Positions 23,895-32,685 are shown, counted from the stretch's first letter. The stretch is DNA of 56,677 bases from HXMU1420-2 sp040830545 (GCA_040830545.1 JBFOMB010000113.1:1-56677), one strand, 5' to 3'. The notes: generated from the letters alone by a model not told the origin. Made by a program: numbers and translations.

Positions 23895-24727
23895 GTGTGA
23901 CATGGGACAGCAACGATCCACCTCGGCGCGTCGTGCCGGGTATGGGTGGTTACGTCTTGGCTGTGTGCCGGGCGTTGCCCTTGGCGTTGTTGGTCTTTGG
24001 CTCCCTGATCATCCTACTGCTGATCCGACTGGTGGAACGGCCCTTGTTCGGGTTGCACCGGCCCGTAACTCCATTCCTGACCCAGTTTGTCTGCCGCAAC
24101 GCCTTTCGGCTGTTGGGCATCCGCTATGAGACGTCGGGACGTCGGATGCACCATCCCGGTGGGGTTGTGGCCAATCACAGTTCATGGCTGGATATCTATG
24201 CGCTCAATGCCGCTGACCGGCTGTACTTCGTGTCGAAATCCGAGGTCGCGAAATGGCCCGGCATCGGTTGGCTGGCGCGCGCGACGGGCACGGTGTTCAT
24301 TGACCGTGACCGCAAGCAGGCACGGCAACAGGCTGACCTGTTTAGCGCACGGTTGGGGGCAGGGCACAAACTGCTCTTTTTCCCAGAGGGCACCTCTACT
24401 GACGGTCGCCGGGTATTGCCGTTTCGCAGCACGCTGTTTGCCGCGTTTTTTGATCCAGCGCTTAGCGCGCAGCTATATGTGCAGCCCGTGACCGTGGCCT
24501 ATTACGCGCCAGTGGGGCAGGACACGCGGTACTATGGCTGGTGGGGTGGAATGGATTTTGGTTCGCACTTGATCCAGTTGCTGGCCACGCGCCCGCAGGG
24601 GCGGGTCGAGGTGATTTATCATGCACCTTTGCGGGTGGCCGACTACCCGGATCGCAAGGCGCTGGCGGCGGCGTGTGAGGTGATCATTCGGGACAGTCAC
24701 GCGGGTCGGATTGCAACAGGGACCTGA
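23891..24727 (+). CDS. olsA: Lyso-ornithine lipid O-acyltransferase (PlsC family)
   Basis: A 278-residue membrane-associated acyltransferase that completes ornithine lipid by acylating the hydroxyl of lyso-ornithine lipid; some OlsA enzymes also make phosphatidic acid. A membrane segment lies near 25-47. The PlsC motifs are ANHSSWLD (His96 and Asp101 of H-x4-D), a second motif near 126-129 (VFIDRD) and FFPEGTSTDG (about 163-172). The start overlaps the olsB stop as ATGA. It is the last gene of the transcript; I see no clear hairpin after it. Confidence 0.94.
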   Translation: MSVTWDSNDPPRRVVPGMGGYVLAVCRALPLALLVFGSLIILLLIRLVERPLFGLHRPVTPFLTQFVCRNAFRLLGIRYETSGRRMHHPGGVVANHSSWLDIYALNAADRLYFVSKSEVAKWPGIGWLARATGTVFIDRDRKQARQQADLFSARLGAGHKLLFFPEGTSTDGRRVLPFRSTLFAAFFDPALSAQLYVQPVTVAYYAPVGQDTRYYGWWGGMDFGSHLIQLLATRPQGRVEVIYHAPLRVADYPDRKALAAACEVIIRDSHAGRIATGT

Positions 24728-24945
24728 AATGGCAGGTAAGGGCACAAAAGCGCAGGACAAGGGCATCTGGCCCGCTGCGCCATCGCCGGGCCGATCCCAC
24801 GGTCCGGCGACACCGCTTCCGAGCACACTCCGCTCGCAGGCCAGATTCTAACATTTGAGAGATAAAGAGTGAGCCAAGCCAGATGCGTCGCCAAACCTCG
24901 GCCCGACGACGGCGCAGCTTCAGGACTTGCCTGGAACGATTCTCC

Positions 24946-25950
24946 TTAGACCGACAATCGCGCTGTATTGGTCCCACGCTCGCGATAAGGCGTCGTGTCA
25001 TAGTGCGACCGGTAGCATTTCGAGAAATGCGAGGGTGAGGCAAACCCGCAGGCCAGTGCCACGTTGATCACGCTCATATCCGTCTGCAGCAACAGGTTCC
25101 GCGCCTTTTGCAGGCGCAGTTCCATGTAGTATCGCTTGGGTGACCGATTCAGATAGCGCCGGAACAATCGCTCCAACTGACGGGTCGACATGCCCACATC
25201 CTTGGCCAGAATCGAGGGACTGATCGGTTCCTCGATATTGGCTTCCATCATCTGGATCACTTGGCTCAGCTTCGGGTGACGCACGCCAATTCGTGTTGGC
25301 ACCGACAGACGCTGTGTGTCCTGATCCGTGCGAATGGTCGTATAAATCAACTGATCCGCCACCGCATTGGCCAACTGATCCCCATGGTCCTCTGCAATCA
25401 GCTTCAGCATCAGGTCGATGGAGGACGTCCCCCCCGCGGTCGTCATCCGGTTGCCGTCAATCACAAAGACAGATTTGGTCAGCTCCACCTCGTCAAACTC
25501 TTCGGCAAAGCTGTCCTGGTTTTCCCAATGGGTCGTCGCCCGTTTGCCATCCAACAAACCGGCCTTGGCCAACGTATGCGCCGCCGTACACAGACCCGCC
25601 ACGCTCAGCCCCTTTCGCGCTTCGCGCCGCAGCCAGCCCAACAGCCGCTTGGTCGTGGCTTTTTGAACGTCGATGCCACCGCAGATCATTAACATGTCGT
25701 CGCGGTTCATTTCGTCCAGATCACAGTCCAGCTTGAACGTGGTGCCTGCCGAACAGGTCACCAGATCGCCACCTTCACCGGCCAGCACCCAGGAATACAG
25801 CTCCTGGCCCGCCATCCGGTTGGCAATCCGCAGGCTTTCCAATGCGGATGAAAAGCAAAGCATCGTAAAATTGTCGAGCAGCACAAACACGAACCGGCGG
25901 GGTTTGGTCCCGGCGGTGTCGACCTCGACGATCTGAGGCGTATCGCTCAT
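24946..25950 (-). CDS. GlxA-type AraC regulator (GATase1-like sensor)
   Basis: A 334-residue regulator with a DJ-1/PfpI-like N-terminal domain (about 15-190; nucleophile-elbow-like AGLCTAAHTLAKAGLL with Cys) and an AraC domain (about 220-325; SPSILAKDVGMSTRQLERLF and the second helix-turn-helix VALACGFASPSHFSKCYR). Family members such as GbdR and CdhR respond to quaternary amines or amino acids in pseudomonads; the ligand here is unknown. I start at the ATG at 25950, with AAGGA upstream; an in-frame ATG at 25992 would add 14 residues. It is divergent from the DAHP synthase gene and convergent with olsA. Confidence 0.88.
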   Translation of the reverse strand: MSDTPQIVEVDTAGTKPRRFVFVLLDNFTMLCFSSALESLRIANRMAGQELYSWVLAGEGGDLVTCSAGTTFKLDCDLDEMNRDDMLMICGGIDVQKATTKRLLGWLRREARKGLSVAGLCTAAHTLAKAGLLDGKRATTHWENQDSFAEEFDEVELTKSVFVIDGNRMTTAGGTSSIDLMLKLIAEDHGDQLANAVADQLIYTTIRTDQDTQRLSVPTRIGVRHPKLSQVIQMMEANIEEPISPSILAKDVGMSTRQLERLFRRYLNRSPKRYYMELRLQKARNLLLQTDMSVINVALACGFASPSHFSKCYRSHYDTTPYRERGTNTARLSV

Positions 25951-26111
25951 CTGGGTTAGTCCTTCGTGCCCCTTTGAACCAAGGCGGATCAAAGCGTTTC
26001 AATCAGCATTTCCAGACTCGGAAACCAACGTCAAGAGGGCGCAAAACACGTATGGCATCGCTGGCAGAGCTTTTGTATAGAAGGCTTCCATTCAAATGGC
26101 GGAGAGACGTT

Positions 26112-27482
26112 ATGAGCACTTGGCAGAAATCGGACTGGCGTAACAAGCCGCGGGTTCAGATGCCGGACTATACCGACCCGGCGGCTTTGGCCTCGGTTGA
26201 AGCTCAACTCGGCAAGTATCCTCCGCTGGTTTTTGCAGGCGAAGCGCGGCGGCTGAAACAACATCTGGCAGCAGTGTCGCGGGGCGAGGCATTTATCCTT
26301 CAAGGCGGCGACTGCGCGGAGAGTTTTGCGGAGTTTTCCGCGGACACAATCCGGGACACGTTCAAAGTCATGCTGCAGATGGCCATGGTCCTGACTTATG
26401 GCGCGAAGGTGCCTGTGATCAAGATCGGGCGCATGGCCGGTCAGTTTGCCAAACCCCGCTCGGCCCCGACCGAGGTGAAGGATGGTGTGGAACTGCCGAG
26501 CTACCGGGGTGACATCATCAACGAACTGGACTTCACCCCCGAAGCGCGGATTCCGAATCCGAACAAGATGTTGCAGGCCTACACACAGGCAGCGGCCACG
26601 CTGAACCTGCTGCGCGCGTTTTCGACGGGTGGTTTCGCGGATATGCACCGGGTGCACGCCTGGACGCTGGGCTTTACAGGCGGGCAGGGGGCCGAAAAGT
26701 ACCGCGATCTGGCGGAACGCATTCAGGACACGATCGACTTCATGCACGCCGCCGGTATAGACGCGGACACAACGCATGAGTTTTCTTCGGTTGAATTCTA
26801 TACCAGTCACGAAGCGTTGCTGCTGGAGTATGAAGAGGCGCTGTGCCGGCTTGACTCGACGTCGGGCAACTGGCTGGCGGGGTCTGGTCACATGATCTGG
26901 ATCGGTGACCGCACGCGGCAGCCCGATGGCGCGCATGTGGAATTCGCCAGCGGCGTTCAGAACCCCATTGGCCTGAAATGTGGTCCGACCACGACGCCCG
27001 AAGATCTGAAGGTTCTGATGTCCAAGCTGAACCCGGAAAACGAAGCGGGCCGCCTGACTCTGATCGCGCGCTTCGGCGCGGGCAATGTGGGCGATCACCT
27101 GCCGCGCCTGATCCGTACGGTTCAGGAAGAGGGCGCCAACGTTGTCTGGACCTGTGACCCGATGCACGGCAACACGGTGAAGTCGAACACAGGCTACAAA
27201 ACCCGGTTCTTCAACAGCATCCTTCAGGAAGTGCAGGAGTTCTTTGCCATTCACAAGGCCGAAGGCACGATCCCGGGCGGTGTGCATTTCGAGATGACCG
27301 GTCAGGACGTGACCGAATGCACCGGTGGCGTACGGGCGATCACGGACGAGGATCTGGGTGACCGGTATCACACCGCCTGTGACCCGCGCATGAATGCAAG
27401 CCAATCGCTGGAGCTGGCCTTCCTGGTGGCCGAGGAATTGACAGCGTTGCGCCGGGACAAGGACACGCGCGCAGCGGTCTGA
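26112..27482 (+). CDS. 3-deoxy-7-phosphoheptulonate synthase, class II
   Basis: A 456-residue plant-like (class II) DAHP synthase, condensing phosphoenolpyruvate and erythrose 4-phosphate at the entry to the shikimate pathway. Signatures include FILQGGDCAESFAEF (metal-binding Cys), KIGRMAGQFAKPRS, LKCGPTTTPEDL, and TCDPMHGNTVKS. This class differs in sequence from the E. coli AroF/G/H class I enzymes. The ATG at 26112 is preceded by GGAGAGA and gives the usual MSTWQKSDWRNKP start. The gene is monocistronic, ending at the hairpin at 27504. Confidence 0.97.
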   Translation: MSTWQKSDWRNKPRVQMPDYTDPAALASVEAQLGKYPPLVFAGEARRLKQHLAAVSRGEAFILQGGDCAESFAEFSADTIRDTFKVMLQMAMVLTYGAKVPVIKIGRMAGQFAKPRSAPTEVKDGVELPSYRGDIINELDFTPEARIPNPNKMLQAYTQAAATLNLLRAFSTGGFADMHRVHAWTLGFTGGQGAEKYRDLAERIQDTIDFMHAAGIDADTTHEFSSVEFYTSHEALLLEYEEALCRLDSTSGNWLAGSGHMIWIGDRTRQPDGAHVEFASGVQNPIGLKCGPTTTPEDLKVLMSKLNPENEAGRLTLIARFGAGNVGDHLPRLIRTVQEEGANVVWTCDPMHGNTVKSNTGYKTRFFNSILQEVQEFFAIHKAEGTIPGGVHFEMTGQDVTECTGGVRAITDEDLGDRYHTACDPRMNASQSLELAFLVAEELTALRRDKDTRAAV

Positions 27483-27503
27483 GGCCTCAACCCTGAAAAC
27501 AGG

Positions 27504-27536
27504 AAACACGCCGCGAAGCAATTCGGGGCGTGTTTT
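27504..27536 (+). terminator. Intrinsic terminator after the DAHP synthase gene
   Basis: AAACACGCC (27504-27512) pairs with GGCGTGTTT (27527-27535), with an inner CGAA/TTCG pairing in the loop, and ends in TTTT. The stem begins with AAA, so it may also work for the leftward PAS gene. Confidence 0.8.
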
Positions 27537-27567
27537 GCGTTGATTGGTTCATGGACGCTTGTGGCAA

Positions 27568-28254
27568 TCAGTCCGCCGAATGCACCACGCGCAGGTGCGG
27601 ACGTTCGCCGGACAGATTGGCCACTGGCGGTTCGGCAAAGCCTTCGTTTGCGGCCTGCAGGACAGGAGCCTCTTCTTCTTCGACTTCGGTCAACAGGTCG
27701 TGCACCGGGCTCGGCTCAAAATCCATTGCGGCCAGTTTCTGCGGCCCCATCTGCTGACCGCCATTCGTCACAATTGCCCCCATCGCGCGCGATACTTCGC
27801 CGTTTTCCAGGCACAGCGGCAACAACATCATCTGACCATCCAGCGCCGGACCGCCAAACCGACGTTCGCCTCGCAGATTGGCCCGCAAAATAGACGGCGT
27901 ATCAAACATCCGCGCCAGCGCGTCACCCATGGGGTCACGTGATGCAGCCGAAAACAATGCCGTAACCGGCATACCGCGCACCTCCATCCCGGTGAGGTCG
28001 GTCATGTGTTGCCCGGCAATCCGAAACCGCGCCACGCGCGGTGCAACCCGCTCCAGGATGACCGCGTAACGCAAAACTGCCTCAACACCCCGTGGGTCCA
28101 CATCTGATCGCCGCGGAACGGCGTGCCCCCTCCGCGGCAAGGCCCGCCAATAGGCTTCCATCTGCCAAAGCAGGCTGCGCGTGTTAGAGAGACCCTGTGC
28201 AGAATTCATCGCGACCACGTTCCCGAACGATTTCAATCCAAAAAAACGGCCCAT
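27568..28254 (-). CDS. PAS-domain protein (PAS_5 type)
   Basis: A 228-residue protein with a PAS_5-like domain over about residues 30-165, including LWQMEAYWRALPRRGHAVPRR... at the start and a RFRIAGQHMTDLTGMEVRG core. There is no kinase, cyclase or DNA-binding partner domain, so it probably acts as a free-standing sensor or adaptor. The tail is acidic. The start at 28254 has GGGAG upstream; an alternative ATG lies at 28209. A CtrA-like site lies about 140 bases upstream, which fits control by the CckA-ChpT-CtrA relay whose chpT is in this window. Such stand-alone PAS proteins are frequent in Rhodobacterales; roles are unknown. Confidence 0.8.
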   Translation of the reverse strand: MGRFFGLKSFGNVVAMNSAQGLSNTRSLLWQMEAYWRALPRRGHAVPRRSDVDPRGVEAVLRYAVILERVAPRVARFRIAGQHMTDLTGMEVRGMPVTALFSAASRDPMGDALARMFDTPSILRANLRGERRFGGPALDGQMMLLPLCLENGEVSRAMGAIVTNGGQQMGPQKLAAMDFEPSPVHDLLTEVEEEEAPVLQAANEGFAEPPVANLSGERPHLRVVHSAD

Positions 28255-28391
28255 GCGCCAGCTCCCATTTCGTCACAACATACCACTATCTCAGGTCTAG
28301 GTCCGAGGGCGTCTTGCGCCCTGCACCTTCCGAGTTCGGTGTTACTCATCTTAGGCTTAGGTCACCATCATCGTTCATGAAAGGTTAACAT

Positions 28392-28406
28392 TAACAACTG
28401 GTTAAT
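28392..28406. promoter_or_regulatory. CtrA-type binding site upstream of the PAS gene
   Basis: TTAA, seven bases, TTAA: the exact full CtrA consensus spacing. It lies in a stretch with further TTAAC motifs (28385-28389 and 28419-28423), so several half sites are clustered. The only gene reading away from it nearby is the leftward PAS gene starting at 28254. Confidence 0.6.
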
Positions 28407-28502
28407 ATTGATAAGCATTAACCAAAAATGGTGAGTTGCACGCATGTGTGAGCGGAATCAGGCTGTTTGCGGGACCGCACGGTGGCGCGATCCCGCCGAA
28501 CT

Positions 28503-30140
28503 TTAGTGCCAGCTGGCAAAGACGTCGCGTGTCTCAACACTCTCCGGGCGCAGGTTTGCGATGCCTTCGTAGGGCGTCCCGGTGCCCAGTGGCAGGTGCG
28601 GGTGCTCTTGGATCGTCAGCTTGTGCCGTTTGATCATGTCCTGAAAGGACGCGCCCGACCAAAGCGAGTTGCCGACCTGCGCGTTTTCTTCCCGTGGGTC
28701 GCGGTAGATGTTGAACACCGGGGCTGCCGCCGCTGGCACACCCGGACCAGGTAGGTGCATCTTGAACTCTTGCTTCACAACGGAACGCAGGGTTGGCCCC
28801 TCGTAGACAAACACGTAGTCGCGGCGCGAATTGCCTTCACCTTCCAATAGCAGCGCCGTCTGATCCAGCCCGTCAATCACGCGGTCACGCGGAATATGCT
28901 GCGTTGCGCCGGCGATACGGGCAAAGGTCGTGAACAGGTCGGACACGTGGATGATGTCGCCCGCCGCACTGCCGGGCTCAATGGCCGCTGGCCACCGAAC
29001 AAACGCATCCGTGCGTACCCCACCTTCCAGATGCTGCGTCTTGCCACCGCGATAGATCAACTGGCTGAGGCCCGATGTGCCCTCGAAGTGATACATCAGG
29101 CCGTTGTCGGCCATCAGAACGACAAGCGTGTTGTCGGCAATCCCCAGCGCGTCGATCTTGGCAAACACCTCGCCCAGCCAACCGTCCAGCAATTGCAACT
29201 TGTCCGCGTGAAACCCGCCGTTTCGCGAAATCGCCTGATCCGGGTAGACGAAGTTCAATGGATAAAGCGGCCAGTATTGCAGAAAGAACGGTTCATCCTC
29301 TCCAGCCAGACGGTCCAGCTGTTCCAGAATTTGCCGCTGGTAGCGTTCGTTCATCGCCTCATAATGCGCCTGCGTCCATTCCTCCCCCGGTTCCAGATCG
29401 ACCTCATAGGCCTGTTCCCCGGCCTTGGCTTCCACACCTGTTACAAGGCCATAGGGCTTGAATCGCTGATCCAAAGCAAACTGGTTGGACTGACCCGAGG
29501 CATGGTAACCTAACATCGCGTTCGCGCTCATCGCCTCGCGGGTCATCAGGCTAAGCTGCACCTGCTGATGCAGGGGAAAGGCGGCCCAGTCGAACCCCTG
29601 ATTGTGCGGGTAGGCCTGTTCAATGTCCCCCTGATGCCACTTGCCGACATGAGCGGTGTTGTACCCGACCTCTTTCAGGATTTCGGCAATCGTCACCTCT
29701 TGCTCTGACAGGCCTTCACCGACCAACGCGACCTTCACCTCTTCGACCCCGGCGCGGTAGGGCTGGCGACCGGTCAGAAACGCTGTGCGCGTGGGCGTGC
29801 AGGAGGGTTCCGTGTACATCCGCATCAGCGACATGCCTTCCTGCGCAAATGCGTTGATGTTTGGCGTGTCGATGCCGGTCACATAGTTCATCGTGCGGCT
29901 GCCCATCTGACCGAAGCTGACATCGTCGATCAGGATGTAGAAGATATTGGGCGGCTTGCCCCCGTTGTCAGCGCGCAGTTGTGCCAGGCGCGCGTCCATT
30001 TCTGCGTCCTGGGCATCCCATGCCTCGCCAAATTGCGCGCGCAGATAGGTCTGCTCGCCATCGTGAATAATCGGGCCATCCTGCGCCAGCGCCATGCTGG
30101 TCATCAGGGCGAACCCGGCGCCTAGTATCAGGGGTTTCAT
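28503..30140 (-). CDS. Exported sulfatase (formylglycine type), copy 1
   Basis: A 545-residue sulfatase with a signal peptide (1-19, ending ALA). The metal-binding Asp72-Asp73 lie in ILIDDVSFG, and the formylglycine precursor Cys114 in the motif SCTPTR, followed by TAFLTGR. HVGKWH (164-169) supplies the Lys and His of the sulfate pocket, and Asp345-Asn346 (MADNGLMYH) complete the metal site, although the usual GDNGH is altered to ADNGL. An N-terminal stretch before the sulfatase core (IIHDGEQTYLRAQ) is shared with copy 2 at 33946. It would remove sulfate from an ester in the periplasm or outside. The substrate is unknown, and no formylglycine-generating enzyme is in the window. It overlaps the 95-residue gene by four bases. 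Confidence 0.93.
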   Translation of the reverse strand: MKPLILGAGFALMTSMALAQDGPIIHDGEQTYLRAQFGEAWDAQDAEMDARLAQLRADNGGKPPNIFYILIDDVSFGQMGSRTMNYVTGIDTPNINAFAQEGMSLMRMYTEPSCTPTRTAFLTGRQPYRAGVEEVKVALVGEGLSEQEVTIAEILKEVGYNTAHVGKWHQGDIEQAYPHNQGFDWAAFPLHQQVQLSLMTREAMSANAMLGYHASGQSNQFALDQRFKPYGLVTGVEAKAGEQAYEVDLEPGEEWTQAHYEAMNERYQRQILEQLDRLAGEDEPFFLQYWPLYPLNFVYPDQAISRNGGFHADKLQLLDGWLGEVFAKIDALGIADNTLVVLMADNGLMYHFEGTSGLSQLIYRGGKTQHLEGGVRTDAFVRWPAAIEPGSAAGDIIHVSDLFTTFARIAGATQHIPRDRVIDGLDQTALLLEGEGNSRRDYVFVYEGPTLRSVVKQEFKMHLPGPGVPAAAAPVFNIYRDPREENAQVGNSLWSGASFQDMIKRHKLTIQEHPHLPLGTGTPYEGIANLRPESVETRDVFASWH

Positions 30141-30424
30141 GTCTTGTCCTTTTCGGTTGGTGGAAGGTCTTTCAATTCAGTGGAGCGCAGCATGTCCTCG
30201 ATCTCGGCCCTGAGACCGGTCAGACTCTCAGCGAGATCCAGCAGATAGCGGGCGTGATCCGGGGCGTTGACCTGATCGCCGCGTGTCAAATGTCCGTGGA
30301 TCTCCAAATAATCCCGGCACAGCTCGTCAAAGTTCGGATTGCTGGTTCTCAGCATGCGCAGACGTCCGATTTTCACGTTGAACGCAGCGGCCAGTGTCGT
30401 GCTGGGATCAGGGCATTGGGGCAT
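30137..30424 (-). CDS. Small helical protein coupled to sulfatase copy 1
   Basis: A 95-residue protein, not recognised. It is predicted to be mostly helical and charged (FNVKIGRLRMLRTSNPNFDE, then LDLAESLTGLRAEIEDMLRS), possibly a coiled-coil or adaptor; no signal peptide or membrane segment is visible. I start at 30424, because the longer in-frame start would be rich in Cys and run under the divergent regulator gene. Its stop overlaps the sulfatase start as ATGA, so the two are translated together. A cytoplasmic chaperone, regulator or maturation partner are possibilities that the sequence does not settle. Confidence 0.7.
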   Translation of the reverse strand: MPQCPDPSTTLAAAFNVKIGRLRMLRTSNPNFDELCRDYLEIHGHLTRGDQVNAPDHARYLLDLAESLTGLRAEIEDMLRSTELKDLPPTEKDKT

Positions 30425-30556
30425 GAAACTCTCTCGGGTGATTGGGTGAACCCTACCGCCCGAGCATGGCCCTTGGACCGTTTCACATCGCGTGTTACGG
30501 TAGCATCGGTGGTGTACGAGTTTGAAAAAACGGACAAAAACGCAGGGCCGCGCCGA

Positions 30557-31873
30557 ATGTCCCAGCTCGACGAAACAGACGTAGCACCGGAACACGTGCG
30601 GGATGCTCTGGCCCGGATTCTGGCCTCCAAGGAGTTTTCAGGGTCGGCCCGGATGCAGGCTTTGCTGACCTATGTGGTTGAGGAAACGCTGGCGGGGCGC
30701 GGAGCCGACATACGAGGCAAGTCCATCGGGCTGGACGTGCACGGGTACACAGTTGATGAGATCGACAAGCGCGAAGGCGTCGTGCGCGTCGATGCCGGTC
30801 GCCTGCGCCGCAAACTGGCCGAGTATTACAGGCGTGACGGGGCAGGGGACGACCTGATCATCACGCTGCCGGTGGGCAGTTATCAACCTGCCATTTCGAC
30901 AGGCGACCTCGGCGATGAGCCGTCGAAGAAGATCAGGATCAAGCCTCTGGGACAGGCAGTGGCGCTTTCTGTGGTGGTGATCGGGACGGTATGGGGGGGG
31001 ATTTCGTTGTTTGGGCCCACTCCATCGACCGAAGCCCCCTCGGTCGACCGCCGCGAAATCTACGACATTTCTCCGGCCCGGGTAGAGGCGGTCAATCTGG
31101 CTCAGATCGGGCGCGATTTGATTTTCCCGGCCGTTGATCCCCGGCGACTTCGCATTGCGCTGGATGTGTTTCAATCCGTCGTGGCGACGGACCCAACGTA
31201 CTTCGGCGGTCACGCCGGGGCGGCGCAGGTTCTGGCGACGATGTCGCTGGTTTCGCCCGATAGGGCTGTATCCCAAGAGCGCCTGAGCGACGCCTTGGAT
31301 CACAGCGCCCGTGCCCTGTCGCTAAACCCTAATGCAGCTTGGGCTCTTTCGGCCCGCGCCTGGACGCAGTTTATTGTGGGAGATGATGCCGCGGCCCGTG
31401 ACCTCACTATTCGTGCCACGCGACTGGCCCCAATGGAGCCGCATATTCACGAATTTGACGCCCTGATCGCGCTTTATTCCGGGGATTTCGACCACGTGCT
31501 GGAACAACGCGATCTCTATGACCGCTTTTCGTCGGATGGGCAGAGCTTTGTGTTTCAAAACGTGCTGGGCTCCGCCCTGTTTCACACGAGCGACCACGCG
31601 GGGGCGATCAAGGCGATCGAAGGGGCAATCGCCGATGGTGCCCCATTCGGGCCGGTGCCCGTCGCGTACCTGATGGCAGCTTATGCGTTGTCGGGCGACA
31701 TGGCCGAAGCGACCAAGCTGGCCGCGCTTTTGTCACGGACCTGGCCGGGTGTGCGCGTCGACGTGATCTGGAAGCGCATTGTGCGTGACCCGGCCATGGT
31801 CACAGACCTCACGGACGGCATGGCAGCAGCGGGTTGGGTCGCGCAGGTGCAACCCAGCCAAAGCGATGATTGA
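30557..31873 (+). CDS. Membrane-anchored winged-helix regulator with C-terminal TPR-like domain
   Basis: A 438-residue protein. Residues 10-112 match a conserved domain found in front of TPR or adenylate-cyclase-like proteins, with winged-helix character: ILASKEFSGSARMQALLTYV, RGKSIGLDVHGY, VVRVDAGRLRRKLAEYYR and ITLPVGSYQP. One membrane helix follows (about 131-152), and then about 280 residues of helical repeats resembling TPRs (for example ALSLNPNAAWALSARAW). This gives a CadC-like layout, with DNA binding in the cytoplasm and sensing outside; that topology is inference. The start at 30557 is a judgement: GTG codons at 30509/30512 are alternatives. It is divergent from the sulfatase 1 operon and converges on the barrel gene, so both are candidate targets. 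Confidence 0.75.
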   Translation: MSQLDETDVAPEHVRDALARILASKEFSGSARMQALLTYVVEETLAGRGADIRGKSIGLDVHGYTVDEIDKREGVVRVDAGRLRRKLAEYYRRDGAGDDLIITLPVGSYQPAISTGDLGDEPSKKIRIKPLGQAVALSVVVIGTVWGGISLFGPTPSTEAPSVDRREIYDISPARVEAVNLAQIGRDLIFPAVDPRRLRIALDVFQSVVATDPTYFGGHAGAAQVLATMSLVSPDRAVSQERLSDALDHSARALSLNPNAAWALSARAWTQFIVGDDAAARDLTIRATRLAPMEPHIHEFDALIALYSGDFDHVLEQRDLYDRFSSDGQSFVFQNVLGSALFHTSDHAGAIKAIEGAIADGAPFGPVPVAYLMAAYALSGDMAEATKLAALLSRTWPGVRVDVIWKRIVRDPAMVTDLTDGMAAAGWVAQVQPSQSDD

Positions 31874-31894
31874 AACACAGGTGTCCGGACCCAA

Positions 31895-32638
31895 TCAGAA
31901 CCGAAATTTCGCGCCAATGAACGGCCCGGAAAAGGTCAGGTCGGACATGACAGGTGAATTGCTGATATCCCAGGTCATGTGACGATAACCGATGCTCAGA
32001 TCCCAGTTGTTGATCTGATAGTCGAAGCTCAGCACCCCCTGCCAGGTCAGGTCGCTGTCCCCTGTGCCGACGTCTGCATAGTAGGCCAGCGTCCATCGGT
32101 CTGACAGGGTTTGCGTTCCGCGTAGCCCGATGATGGCATCCCAATTGGTGAGGTTTGCGGTGGTACGCCGCGACCCGCCTGCCACGGCGAGGTTGGCCGT
32201 TGTGTCCAGTTGCGTGTGCCGGAACCCGCCAAACGCGTTCAAACGGCTTTGACTGCTGTTCACCACGTTGTAGCCAGCACCCCCCGTGAACACGAACCCT
32301 TTGACCCTGGCATCCGCGTTGGCCGGGATACCGGGACCGAAGGCAGCGTTTTTGCCTTCGGCGATTTGCAGGTACACCGCGTCGCCGAAAAAGGCCCATT
32401 GTCCGTTGGTGGCCTCCAATGCGCCCATCAGGGCGAAATCCAAGCTATCGACAATGTCGCCGAAACTCATACTGATGCCCTGGCCTGTGGTCGTTGTCCC
32501 GTCCATGCCCGCGCCCCAGGCATAGATGAACCCGGTGAAATCCCAGGTTTGCTGGGCAGAGGCCATGCCAGGCACAATCGTCGCGAAAGAAAGCGCCGTG
32601 ATGGACGTGGCCGTTTTCAGAAATGTCTTGGGTGTCAT
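31895..32638 (-). CDS. Outer-membrane beta-barrel-type protein
   Basis: A 247-residue exported protein with a signal peptide (1-28, ending ASA). The mature part alternates aromatic and polar residues in short strands (TWDFTGFIYAWGAGMDG, WAFFGDAVYLQIAEG, FGGFRHTQL, WDLSIGYRHMTWD) and ends in F-I-G-A-K-F-R-F, the C-terminal phenylalanine typical of outer-membrane barrels. About eight to ten strands are likely. I start at 32638 with AAAGGGAAAACC upstream; an earlier ATG at 32689 overlaps the DUF3179 stop but puts 17 residues ahead of the signal peptide. It is the last gene of the sulfatase 2 operon and could provide a route or anchor at the surface; function unknown. Confidence 0.8.
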   Translation of the reverse strand: MTPKTFLKTATSITALSFATIVPGMASAQQTWDFTGFIYAWGAGMDGTTTTGQGISMSFGDIVDSLDFALMGALEATNGQWAFFGDAVYLQIAEGKNAAFGPGIPANADARVKGFVFTGGAGYNVVNSSQSRLNAFGGFRHTQLDTTANLAVAGGSRRTTANLTNWDAIIGLRGTQTLSDRWTLAYYADVGTGDSDLTWQGVLSFDYQINNWDLSIGYRHMTWDISNSPVMSDLTFSGPFIGAKFRF

Positions 32639-32685
32639 GGTTTTCCCTTTTCGATGAGAAGAAGGTGATTGGAGTGGGTCGAACT

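Noticed and set aside
26097..26108. Twelve-base match to the tRNA-Ser 3' end (TGGCGGAGAGAC), a possible second attachment site.
   Set aside because: The match ends after 12 bases and coincides with the ribosome binding site of the DAHP synthase gene inside conserved sequence; a chance match is more likely.
26031..27521. Long open frame of nearly 500 codons on the minus strand.
   Set aside because: It is antisense to the class II DAHP synthase gene; long opposite frames are a by-product of high-GC codon use.
30254..30556. Upstream extension of the winged-helix/TPR regulator frame.
   Set aside because: It would lie across the whole 95-residue gene on the other strand and adds no recognisable domain; the start at 30557 is more economical.
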